NCBI GenBank assembly: GCA_019973155.2
Contig: BPQB01000006.1
Location: forward strand, 372,001-436,000
DNA from: Phanerochaete sordida
Lineage: Eukaryota > Basidiomycota > Agaricomycetes > Polyporales > Phanerochaetaceae
Reading direction: 5' to 3'
DNA: 64,000 bases
Shown here: positions 34,061 through 45,049 of the stretch, one piece after another
How positions within the stretch are numbered: the stretch's first letter is position 1
Layout of the letters: every line of letters begins with the position of its first letter
Notes under the pieces: model-generated
The model's input: only the letters and a program-made list of their open reading frames with translations
What the model was told of the DNA's origin: nothing
The model's database searches: none
Translations under genes and position numbers: made by a program

Positions 34061-36745
34061 TCTGCCTAGTAGCCAGAGGACAGGGTCAAGGTGTCAGTCG
34101 AAGATCGCCGTGAAGGCTCTGAGAGCTTTGAAATCGTCGAGAGTTCCCGGCGAGCAGGCCGCATTTCAAACACTCTGGAGCCCATGTACGGCAGCGGTGG
34201 CGCGTTTACGACTCGGCGTGGGACGCATGACTTCGAAGGCGGAGCGCGGAGAGTCTGTTGTGATGCATCTTGAGCAGAGGATGACAAAAGGGGGCAAGCT
34301 CTGTAGGCTCGCCTAGTTAGAGAGCGCCACCGGAGTGATGCGGCGCAGTACAGGAGCTACCGTCAAGCGCATCGCATTCGGGTTCGGTAAGAATAAGAGC
34401 ACGCCGTTCGTGGAGAAATCCTGGCTTAGACGTGGACAAGAGAAAAGCGAGGTTTCCGAGAACGAGGGTAGCACCGCGCTGGGGACAGACAGATGCGTCG
34501 AGGGTCACTCAAGCGGAGCGCGTCATCGGGGCGATGAGGCGCGGTGGCGGTGGCCGGTGATGCGACTCCCGCTGGCGACTGGAGAGACCCTGCGGGATAA
34601 CGTACCGAGCGTCTCGGCATGACTGCGAGGTTCGGATCCAGGCAGCGGAATGGGGGAGAGACCGGAGACTAGCGTGGCGTATTCGAAGCATTTTGTGAGG
34701 CTGCAGACGTGCGGGGCTCTGCCTAATCTCGACCACGCCCCTGCCTTGCACGTCACGGCAAAAAGTCGAGTCGACCAAGTCCCGAAGACTCAGAGCAGGT
34801 TGGGGTTGGCTAGTGAGGGTGAAGGTGAGGACCCTAGGAGGATGTCATTTTTACTGGATGACTTTCCGTAAGCCTGCAGATGCCAATGTCGAGCTCGAGC
34901 GAGTGCAATAGCGGGTCGGCACGTCAACGGCAAGCCCGGCTCGGCTCGGCATGCCCTCATTAGGTAGAAGCGGACTTCACATTACAAGCTCTGGATAGAC
35001 TAGAGCGAGAGTTCTTGGACACCTCCGCGCAGCCTTATTGTTGAGCGGGATGGAGTGCCTGGAGCTCTTGGCCAATCACGTTGCATTTGCCCAGAATATT
35101 GCCGCGCTATGCAGTCGCCGTCCGAGCGCGAGAACCTGGGCTCGATGGCCTAAGGCCAAGATCCGCACACGGAGACGCCTCAAGGTACCACTGACCGCCC
35201 GTACTCACTGCTCTCGGTTATGCATGCGCAAGGGGAGTGCAGGACAATAATACTTGCACACATGTCAGCCGTTTTCTGCGCTACACCGGCAGACCCCACA
35301 TGTGGCGCAATGCGCAGGGTGTAGCAGCTCGCGCCATGCACTACCAGACGCGTTGGCGTACCGATCGGCGCACTGTCCTGCCTGCCGATTTTTAACGCCA
35401 CACAGTCGAGGGCTCAGCATAGCGATGGCTATGCCGGGCGACGAATTTGTGCTAGCGTCGCGTTGGCCAGCGTATCGACTGCCGCGGTCAACGTATTTAG
35501 CCAGCGCGCTGACCCTCTATTTGATCAGAGCATCTCCCCCGATGAGCTGCAATCCCCGGTAAAATCAGTGCGGTTGCTACGCACACTTGCTACCTTCGAG
35601 TCCGCACACTGATGCTCATTTTGAGCGTACGCGGTACAGGTTCGCGCGAACAAGTCCTTGGGCAAGCGGCGCGAGCGCCGGATTAGACTCTGTCTATTCG
35701 CCTCATGCCACCTCTTCGGGCTTAGTTGGTGCTGGTGCGGGGACTTGAAGGTTTGACGTCGCTTGGTGAGTCTTAGGCTGCTCTCTGAGACTCGAGTGAG
35801 CCTCTGGGCTTACGGAAAGTCATCCACTTTCTCGCCACAGATGAATGCCGCTGTATCGTCTCCGTTTCGGGATTACGGTAGACGGTATCGCCTCTTCCGC
35901 AATCTAAGAGGCTGGAGGCGAGCCTAGATTACGGGTGCTTTGGGTTTGAGGTGGACTGCGGCAAAGCTGGCCAGAACCCTACGTGCAACCCCAACCTTGG
36001 GTTCGACGCTATTTCTCCAGATGTAGGGCGCACTTTCCACGCGCCTTCGTTGCCCATCCGTGCTTGCTTTCGCTATTGGTTTCCATGCCTGAGCGAGAAT
36101 CTGTCGTGAGCAAGTCGTGAGCCTCAGCGGGAGACTCGGAGATCTAGCGACAGAAATTTTCTCTATTTGTCTTCGCTTTGATCTCGCCGGCACAGAGCGG
36201 CGTAGAACAGGGGCGGGATGAGCCTGGTGTCATTCTCGTGGAGAATAAGGAGGAAGTTTAGTAAGCTCGAGCCAAGGTTCGAGCTGTTGAGCAGACTTTG
36301 AAGCTTTGAAGCGATGAAAAGAGTTTCTCGTGAAATGTAAACAGCTTGACAAGGGTCTGACAAGCTACGTGCAAGGGAAGTATGAGTAGAGTGGCCGGGA
36401 TGTTACAGACAGCGTACGGAAAGGGTGACGCTGCTTCGTCACGGTGTGGTACGCGGTCACATGACAAGGTGTCACGAAGCCGGAACGCTAAATTACACGA
36501 GCTGTGACGCCTTTCTGCTTCTCCTCCTCCTCGCTCATTCGTCTATCTTTTCTCTTCAAACACTCCTGCAGCTTGTTACCTCTGGTCTGCAGTATTTGTA
36601 AGAGCAGACTCATTTGCCTTTGCAGCTGTGCGCTCATGGGTCTTCCAGCCCCGCCGACTCGGCCAGGTTCTGTTTTGCGCCGACTTCGGTGTCGTCCGCA
36701 CGTAGAACCACAGAAATCGAGAAAAACTAGCTTGTGCATCCCACA
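34061..36745. other. 2.7-kb gene-poor stretch between DOX8 and DOX9
   Basis: This stretch separates the divergently transcribed DOX8 (minus) and DOX9 (plus). Many short open frames exist on both strands, but none shows conserved motifs or a splice pattern. It could include promoters for both genes and old repeat remains. I recognise no specific element. Confidence 0.4.
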
Positions 36746-39700
36746 ATGGCTTCCGTCACCCAAGCAAGCTCTGCGGTCGACGTCCGGGTGAGTCGTCGGC
36801 CAGCTGAAACTACGACCCGTGCTTCGAAAGGTCTGGCTCCTGACACTGACCCTACGAGCAGAGCGCGTTCGAAGCGGCACTCAAAGAGACGAAGAGCAAC
36901 TTTCAAGCAGCTTTCTCATTCCATAGAACCTACCCTGAGGCCCCCAACCCCGCACTCAAACTATCCGACCTGGGGATCGTCGGCCTGCCCCTGAGCACTC
37001 GCGAGGCAGAAAGCATTAAGGCGCACAGCGCACAGGCGCCATTTGGCATGGGCGAGCGGACACTCGTCGACAAGACTGTCAGGGATACGTGGGAGATGGA
37101 CGGGAAAAAGGTGCGCCGCATTCACCTCACCGCCGAGAGCGCGGTTGACGTCGAGGCATGCAGGTCTCCTTCGTCAATCCAAAGTGGGACACGTGGCTCG
37201 CTGGCGTTGTGGGAGAGGTCTGCCGGACGCTTGGAGTGAATGTGGCAGCGAGCAGACCCCGAGCCGAGCTTTACAAGCTGCTCCTGTACGAGACCGGATC
37301 TCAGTAAGGCGTTCCTGTCTCGTGTGTTTTCCTGTTTTCACTGTCTCTGCAGCTTTCTGCCACACCTCGAGTAAGTCCTCAAAAATATTCTCTGGATCTG
37401 TTGCTGAAGACCTCAGCACCGAGAAGGCCGACGGCATGTTTGCAACGATTATCATTGTCCTCCCCTCGCATTTCACCGGCGGCGCGGCGCACCTGTCATT
37501 CGGCGAGCTCTCCACAGTCTACGACTGCTCGCCCAAATCCCAGCTCGAGACCTCCGTCATGGCCTGGTACACGGACGTAACCCACGAGATCAAACCCATC
37601 ACCTCGGGCCACCGCCTCGCGCTCTCCTACAACCTCCTGCACACAACCTCCTCCCTCCGCCCCGCGCTCCACCCGCAGAACAGCGTCGCCGAAAAGCTGC
37701 GGCGCGTGCTCCGCGCGTGGCGCGCCGACACCAGCGCGCGCGCCCCACACAAGCTCCTCGTCCTCCTCGACCACAAGTACGCCGAGGCGAACCTGGGCGC
37801 CGCCGCGCTCAAGGGCGCGGACGCGCAGCGCGCCGCGGTGCTCGACGCGCTCGCGCGCGCGCACGGCTTCCGCCTCGGCCTCGCGAACGCGCACTGCCAC
37901 CTCTCGGGCCCCGCGGACGACTGCGGCGGCGGCGGGTGGGGCGGCGGGTGGGGCGGGCGCCGCTACGGGCGCTACGACGACTATGGCGGGGACGACGATG
38001 TCGATTTCGTCGAGATTGAGAGCCGTGTGATGACTGTGCAGCATTTCGTTGACCTCGACGGGGAGCTGATATCCAAGAAGCTGGAGTATAATAAGAACGG
38101 AGAGACGATCCCGGCGGACTTGACGGACAGCATCGAGTCGGGGCCGCACGACAAGCAGGAGTACGAGGGCTACATGGGCAACGTGAGCACACAGTACTCT
38201 CCCCGTGTCCCCTAACTAACCCGCCACCGCAGTGGGCAGGCACGCTCGAGCGCTGTACGTGCCCCATCCCACTCCCCCGCACCCCACTGACACACCACAG
38301 GGTACCGCCGCACCGTGCTCGTCATCTGGCCCGCGCGCAACAACTACACGGTGCTCTACGACGCCGAGACCGGCTTCGCGCGCGCGCTCGAGGACCTCCA
38401 CGCAGACAACGCCCCCGAGGCCGAGCGCGAGCTCGTCGAGTTCGTCCTCACGCACCGCGCGCGCGGCCCCGGCGCCGCCGCGGAGGCGGTGTGCCTGTCC
38501 GCGCTGCACGCGGACGACGCGCCGCGCTGGCAGCGCGCGGTCGCGCTGTGCGCCGCGCAGGACGGGGCGGGCGTCGCCGTCGTGGACGCCGAGGTCTGGC
38601 GCGAGGCGGGCGAGCGCTGGGGGTGGGATGTCCTGAAGCCCAGGTACGTCTTGACCATACGTTGTATGTAGCACCGGCTGACGCAGGCGCAGCTTTGAGG
38701 TTATGCTCGCGCACGACGGCGGGAACCAGTCGCGGTTGGAGTTCCTCGGTGCGCTGCAGGAGGCGTGGGAGCCGGTTGATTCGGACGAAGACACGGTCGC
38801 GGCGCTCCATGCGCAGCTGCAGCCCTGGGCCGCGGCGCAGGTCCCTGGGGTTCTCAGGACCTTGAGAGTGCCGGTGGTCGATGACGTGCCGGCGCTGCTG
38901 GCGGCGGCGAGTGAATGTGGAGGGATCGCTTGCTTGAAGGATGTGTAAGTATTCCTTTATCCCACCTTCAATCTGTGTTTCTGATGAGGCTTCGCGCACA
39001 GCATACTCCCGCAGCTGCTCTCGCTAGCACCAGAGGACGTCCTCCGCGAACTCGCAACCCAACTCTTCGCCGCAGACGCGTTCCCAGACTCGCCAGAAAA
39101 ATCCGAGGTGATCTCCGCCCTGCTACGCGCCGGCATCGCCAAGGCACCGTTCTTCGTCCCGACGCTCCCTAAGCCTCCCGTGCCGTTCGGGCGCGCATAC
39201 CAGCGTGCACCGCCGTCGCCGCCGCCGCCCGCGACGGACCGCGCGGCGCTCGCGAAGCGCTACGTGCAGACGTGCGTCGTGCTCGGGTGCGCAGACCTCG
39301 TCGGCGCCGTGCTCGCGCGCGTCGGGGACACGAGCACGCTCGACGCCGCGCAGGCGCGCGAGTGCGCGCGCGCGGTGATGACGCCCGTCGTCGCGGCGTG
39401 TGCGCAGCGCATGCGCGGGGCGCCCGGGAGCGTGCCCGCAGAGGAGTTCGCGGTGCTCAGGGAGAAGGCGGTGCGCCTCGTCTTCGAGGCCTTCGCGGAG
39501 AACGCGGCGCACGTCACGCGTGCGGACGTCGCGGCGCTGATTGGTGCGACGCTCGTGGACGGGGACGCCACGACGTTCGTGACGAGGTGCGTGTTCGCCT
39601 GCCTCCTCTAGGGTGGACGCTGATCTGTTTGTAGTGTCGCGCCGCGGCTCTACAAGATCAAATGGACGGAGGCGAGCTTCCGCGCGCTCATCGACGAGCT

Positions 39701-40717
39701 ACACGCGCAGCGCGCCCGCTTCGTCTTCCCCGCAGGCTACACCGGGCACACCTTCGACGCGCTCTTCGAGCGCTACGTACGCTCCTTCACCGTCGCATTC
39801 CTCCCGCCGAGCGCCGCGGCCGCAACCGCGACGCTCGACTGGCTCCGCGCGTTCGGCCCGCCGGCGCTCTGGCAGCGCGCGCTCGCGCACTTCGTCGACC
39901 CCCCGAACGCGACCGCACAGTACGCAAAAAACGTGCTCGTCCCGCTCGCGCCCGCGCTGCGGCAGTGGGCGCGCACGCACGGGCTCCCCGACGCGCTCGA
40001 CGGCGCGTTCGCGGGCCTCGCGCAGACGTGGCTCCGGCGCGTGCTCGAGCCCGCGCCGCCGCCGGACGCCGCGCTCGCCGCGCAGCTCGCGAAACTTGCG
40101 AGTTGGGGCTGCGCGTGCGCACACTGCGCCGGCGTGCAGCGCTTCCTCGCGCACGACGCCGCGCGCACGCGCGACCTGCCGCGCATCGGCGCGCCCGCGC
40201 GCAGGCACGTCGAGGGCCACCTCGCGGCGTTCCGAGCGCTCGCGGGCTGCGAGACCGTGCGGACGACGCCGCAGACGCTTCGGGTGCGTTTTTTTCGCGC
40301 TCGCCTTGATGTGGCGCAGTGCTGACGGGCGTGCAGGTGACGAAAACGGCCGCGCTGCACGCGCTCGTGACGTGGCGCACAGAACAGGTGAATGGCAGGG
40401 CGCTGCTGAAGAGCATCGCGCCCGACGACGCGGAGCTGCGGACGCTCCTCGGCGAGGCTTACGCTGGGATCGTCGCCGCGCTGAACGGCACTGTCGCGCC
40501 GCCCGCGCGCGCGGCTCCCTCGGCACAGGCGAGCACGGATGCGGTCGCCTCGGGGGCGGGAGCTTCGCATCTGGCCCTGCCGCCGGCGCCGCCGGGGATG
40601 GTGCAGGCTGCTGCGCCTGCGGCGTCGGGAGGCAGGCCTGCCGTGGGCGGCGAGCCGCCGGCGAAGCGGAGGAAGTATATCCCTACGAATGAGGATGACA
40701 TTATTGACTTGACGTAG
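36746..40717 (+). CDS. DOX9: full-length 2OG-Fe(II) dioxygenase-like protein with NLS and SIM-like tail (reference copy)
   Basis: Eleven exons (36746-36787, 36862-37110, 37164-37303, 37353-37370, 37417-38182, 38233-38254, 38301-38643, 38693-38944, 39002-39586, 39635-40283, 40337-40717) encode about 1,148 residues. The 18-nt exon carries FLPHLD: ligands H148 and D150, with the Asp codon split by the next intron. The distal His is H206 in DVTHEIKP, and R216 in SGHRLALSYN is the expected 2OG anchor. A glycine/tryptophan-rich loop (about residues 307-320) follows the core. The C-terminal third has W-x-C-x-C-x-x-C (about 963-970), a Pro/Ala linker, basic PAKRRK and the last seven residues DDIIDLT. 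The family (P4H-type dioxygenases) hydroxylates protein or small-molecule substrates using Fe(II), O2 and 2OG. The tail suggests nuclear location and SUMO binding. The substrate is unknown. Confidence 0.88.
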
Positions 40718-41333
40718 CGATGCGGTGCACGTTATGTCTTGTTTTCTTTTTCTCACGGGCGAGGTCGTCCACACTCTGCAAACCGTAACGATTGGTTTTG
40801 TTCTGGCTTGGTTGTTCTGTAGGGCAACAATGTCGATAAATGGGCTAAATAATACCAGCGTATAATTCATTTGATTCGAGCCCTCCCATGTCGAGAACGA
40901 TGCTAATGTACTGCAGGAAGATACCACTGCTGCCGTTACAGAAGAATACGCGGTCTCGTGATTATGTCACGGAAAGTGACGCGTGCAAATTAGCGTGAAG
41001 AGGCGCCAGCCGGGGCGGAGCGCCTGACGACCGCCGCAGAACGTTGTTCACTCCTCCCACTCGCTCAGTGGGAAAACATCTCCGAGGCACCGTTTGACCA
41101 GTACGTTGTGAGCTGTTTGTGTACTTCAAGCATTTATGACACTAATGCTCGTCTCAAAGCGAAGACAATCGCATCGGAAACTCGCTCGCACGCCGTAGAC
41201 GATTTCGGTTTTACACTTTGCGCCTTGTCTGGCAGACGGACATTCGGCATTAATAAACACGCCTTCCTAAAGGAAATTATCCTCGAGATCTATTACCAGC
41301 TCCGCAAGCTAACAGCTGCCACATCTGGCTTCG
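40718..41333. other. Intergenic DOX9-DOX10
   Basis: About 620 bases, AT-rich just after DOX9. It presumably holds the DOX9 3' UTR and the DOX10 promoter. No gene is seen. Confidence 0.45.
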
Positions 41334-43162
41334 ATGAGCGACAGCGAAGACAGCGCTAGCGACTACGACGAAGCCGAGGGCTATTATTCCGACTACGTCG
41401 AGCACCCAGACCACGTAGCACGCCATGAGAAACTTCAAGATCAGAAGAAGGGTGAAATGAACATCAGGGTACGAGCAAGCCGCCTCTGCTCTTACGCTTA
41501 CGTGGCTCACAACCCGAGTAGCACGAGATGGAGCAAATCATGACCAGCCGGACGCTCAACTGGAACTTTGCTTTCTCCTTTCGCCAGACATACGCCGAAG
41601 CACCGAACCCTGTGCTCAAAATCGATGGCCTTGGAACTGTCGGGCTCCCTCTCAGCGACCGAGATGCGGAGGCCATCAAGTCCCAGACAGTTCATGCCAC
41701 GGCCAAGCGTGGCAGGCGGGCGTCTGCAGCCAAGATTGCACAAGATACCTGGGATGTGGCAGCCTCAAAGGTAGGCTGACCTTGGTATGAGATCCTCACG
41801 ATTATTGAATCTCTGCTAGGTGACGCTTACTAGCCCAAGATGGGACACATTCCTTCAGAAGGCCGCTGAAGAAGTCTGTCGTGCCTTCAACACCAGCCCA
41901 AAAGCCAGCAAGCCTCAATGTGAACTGCTGAAGCTAGTCTTACACGAGCCTGGCGATAGGTAAGTCTTCTGCTTACGCACTCGGAGCGGACAAAATGCTC
42001 ACCTGTTGAACAGTTTCCTACTCAATATAACGTGCGCGCACCCCTCTTCCTAACAACACATCGACTGACACTCTTACCAAGTGCTGAGCTCCCGGACGGC
42101 GCATTTGCAGCCATGCTCGTCATACTCCCCTCCGAGTACACCGGCGGCGCCATCGGCGTCTCCCACGCCAGCCTCTCCTTTTCCTACCCCAGCACTACAA
42201 ACGCCGACCAAACGACCGTTCTCGCCTGGCACGCCTCCGCCACACCAACCCTGCACCCCCTAACCTCGGGCACGCGCCTCGCGCTCTGCTACGCCCTCAC
42301 CCTCCCCAGCTCCGCGCCGCCCGCGCCTTCACCCGACCCCAAGCTCACCGCACGCCTCACGAAGGTGCTCGCCGCATGGCAGGTCGCGCCGGCGCGCACG
42401 GCGCCGCAGAAGCTGCTCGTGCTCCTCGGCGAGACGTACCCGGACCTCAGCGCGCGCGCGGGCGTCCTGCGGGGCGCGGACGCGCAGAAGGTCGCAGTGC
42501 TGTCTGCGCTCGGCGCGGAGCATGGGTTTGGTGTCGGGCTCGCGGACGTGCGCGTGCGCCTCGCGGGGCCAACCGAGGATGACTTTGGGCGCAAGCTCAA
42601 GAAGAGGGGCGGGCGCGTCGATTTTGAGGTGGATGACGTGCGGGTGGATATTGGGCCGCTGGTGGACTTGGAGGGGAGGACCATCGCGGAGGAGATCGCG
42701 TGGGACGAGTATCGCCACGAGGAGGATGTGCCGCAAGACCTGGCCGGAGCAATTGGCGATGGACCGTGTGAGAAGGAGAAATATGACCGGGTGTGTTGCC
42801 CTTCTCAGTTTTACAGTGTCACTCCGGACCTGATGCACCTATAGGACGCTGCTTTCATAACGCGATGTAAGTTCAGTCTTCTGTTAGCTTTACGTGCGCT
42901 GAATACTTTGCATCTAGGGTTCCGCCGGACACTGCTTGTCATCTGGCCCGAACGCAGCTATCACTCCCTCCGGTACACTGGCAGCGACGGCTTTGACCGT
43001 GCGTTCGAAGAGCTCGAGGGCTCAAAGTCCAAGACACCGACCGAGGACGAGCGCGCACTCGTAGGCGTGCTCGTCGACCATCGCGAGGGAAAACCGAAGG
43101 AGGCGGCACGGCTCTGCTGCCACGTCGCGTGTCGGTGGAAAGACGCAGAACTCTGGCAGTGA
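41334..43162 (+). pseudogene. DOX10: truncated DOX paralogue lacking all Fe ligands
   Basis: Exons 41334-41468, 41522-41770, 41820-41959, 42014-42031, 42082-42790, 42845-42866 and 42918-43162 give about 505 residues. An acidic leader (MSDSEDSASDYDEAEG) and exon lengths 249, 140, 18 and 22 nt match intact copies exactly. The 18-nt exon reads FLLNI plus a split Thr codon, so both His and Asp of H-x-D are lost. The distal His position in WHASATPTLHP is Pro by alignment. The Arg in TSGTRLALCY is retained. The frame ends at TGA in the segment KDAELWQ, where other copies continue with the helical middle. Transporter sequence follows at once, so the gene was cut by a rearrangement. A short truncated protein could still be made. 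Confidence 0.7.
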
Positions 43163-45049
43163 CTGGTAACCACCACCTCGTCCGGGTTTCTACTGAATTG
43201 TGACTGGTAGGTTGGGGTGGTATCTTCGCCGTCATGCTCATGCGTCGTTACGGCCGTCTGCCAGTCTTGTTCTGGTCGCAAGTCCTCTCGCTGGCGTTCC
43301 TGTTCGGAAACACGTTCTCGCCCAACTTGTCGACTTTCGCTGGTGTGCATGTCGAACACTAGCCTTTCACGCCCATACTCACAGTTTCCTGCAGCTATGC
43401 GATGTCTGAACGGATTTTTCGGGTGAGTGCAGGACTTTTGATGTGTCGCCGCATGCTGAGGACATTCGCAGGACGACGCCCCAAGTGACTGTACGTCAGA
43501 AGTGCTGCACGGCCGCAAACCCTACGCTGACACTAGTTGCAGGGTCTCTACGTGATTACCGACATGTTCCCCTTCCATCTGCAGGCTCGCAAGGTCAGCG
43601 ATGTGAGTACGCTTCATTGATAACCGCTTACGCGTGGCCATGCAGCTGAACATCTGGACCATGGGCTTCATCGTGTCGCCCTTCCTCTCCCCGATGGCGT
43701 TCGGCTTCCTGGTGGCGAGAGCAAGGTACGGCGATTGCTTCGTGCGTTGAATGTTCGAAACTCAAAAGAAGGTCCATAGCTGGCGCTGGTGCTACGGCAT
43801 CGCCTGCATGTACGGCGCGGCGGTGCTCGCCCTCATCGTGTTCTTCGGCGAGGAAACGTACATCCTCTCGCCCTCCACACGGCCCTCCGCCCTTTGACAC
43901 GCGTGTTTGACAGAATGTACGACCGGACGCTCAAAGGCCCTCGGCCATACCCGCTGCCAAAATCGTGGCTACGCAGGCGGTTGGAGCTCCTGGTCGGCGC
44001 GTACGGCACGCGCATGGCGAAGTTTCGCGTGACGTGGTGCGAGACGGCGATCGTTTGGGTTCAGCTTGCCTGGCGGCCGCATGTGTTTGGGATACTGCTG
44101 TTCGAGGTGTGCGCTCGTCTACCCTTCCTTGCTTCGAAATATTCACGCAACTGAACCCGCGGCTGCGCAGGCGATGCTCTTCGGCTTCAGTATCGGGATC
44201 AACGTACGCTCCTCATTCACTGACCAAGATCGCTTCCGCTGACTCTCGCCTTCGCCAGGTCACAAACAACATTTTCCTTGCCCAGCCGCCGCCCGTCGGG
44301 TACGGCTTCGACCAGATCCATGTCGCGGGCGTGTACGCGACGCCCGTCGTTGCCGTCGTCCTCGGCGAGCTCTTCGGGCGCTATCTCAACGACTGGATCA
44401 TGCGCCTCTCCATTCGCAGGAACGGTGGCGTGTTTGAGGCGGAAAGTCGACTGTGGTGCGTTTGAACTTCGAGCTGCCGAGTTTGGGGAAATGCTTAATG
44501 TGTGGGGCGGCAGGGCATGCTATGTCGCGGTCGCATTATACACGTGTGGCATGCTCTTGCTCGGTGCCGGCCTGCAGAAGCACCTCACCATCGCGGCTTT
44601 CATCATCGGCTGGGGTCTCGTTGAAATTGCGACGATGGTTAACACCACCGTCGTCTGTGAGTTTGCTTCCGCACGTCCGATGACACGCTCGCTGATGATT
44701 AGCAGATGTGTACCTGAACGACTCCTTCCCGAAATACAAGGCATGTCCCGCCGCTTCGCGTTCCACAGAGCATTTCTAACGCAAACGTAGGGCGAGATGT
44801 CGGCGCTACTGAACCTCGCACGCACACTCGGTGGGTTTAGCGTCGCGTACTTCCAAGTGCCGTGGGCGGTGAAGCACGGCGCGCTGCAGACCCTCGGCTG
44901 CGAGGCCGCGATCGTAGGCGCGCTGTTTATGCTCGTAGTGCCCGTGATGCAGATTAAAGGGCAGACGCTGAGGGTGAGTAGTATGTCCCTATGTGCTGGT
45001 TGCACAGACACTCATTCTCTCGGATATGAAGGTGAGGTTCTCGATGTAG
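43163..45049 (+). pseudogene. 5'-truncated major facilitator superfamily transporter
   Basis: Thirteen exons can be followed: 43211-43342, 43395-43422, 43472-43490, 43543-43593, 43646-43725, 43780-43857, 43914-44106, 44171-44203, 44259-44455, 44514-44656, 44706-44740, 44791-44973 and 45032-45049. Motifs GWGGIF, RRYGRLPVLFWSQVL, AMRCLNGFFG, GLYVITDMFPFH, EETMYDRT, VFEAESRLW and NLARTLGGFSVAYFQVPW are those of a fungal MFS drug/sugar-type carrier of the plasma membrane. The C-terminus is complete (RFSM, stop). The N-terminal exons with the first helix are missing: the left end abuts the broken DOX10 at the position of an intron donor (G|GTAACC at 43166). One internal intron uses a GC donor (AAG|GCATGT at 44741). 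There is no start codon, so it is called a pseudogene unless expressed as a chimera. Confidence 0.75.

Noticed and set aside
36746..40717. TET/JBP-type DNA base dioxygenase, known to be expanded with transposons in basidiomycetes
   Set aside because: The LPH-x-DTEK, LPSxxTGG and SGxRLALSYN pattern fits P4H-like 2OG oxygenases better, and no TET/JBP-specific features or associated transposase were seen. A profile search could overturn this.
1..43162. CRISPR array or phage-defence-island interpretation of the repeated genes
   Set aside because: The repeats are spliced eukaryotic paralogues; there are no short direct repeats with spacers and no bacterial gene signals.
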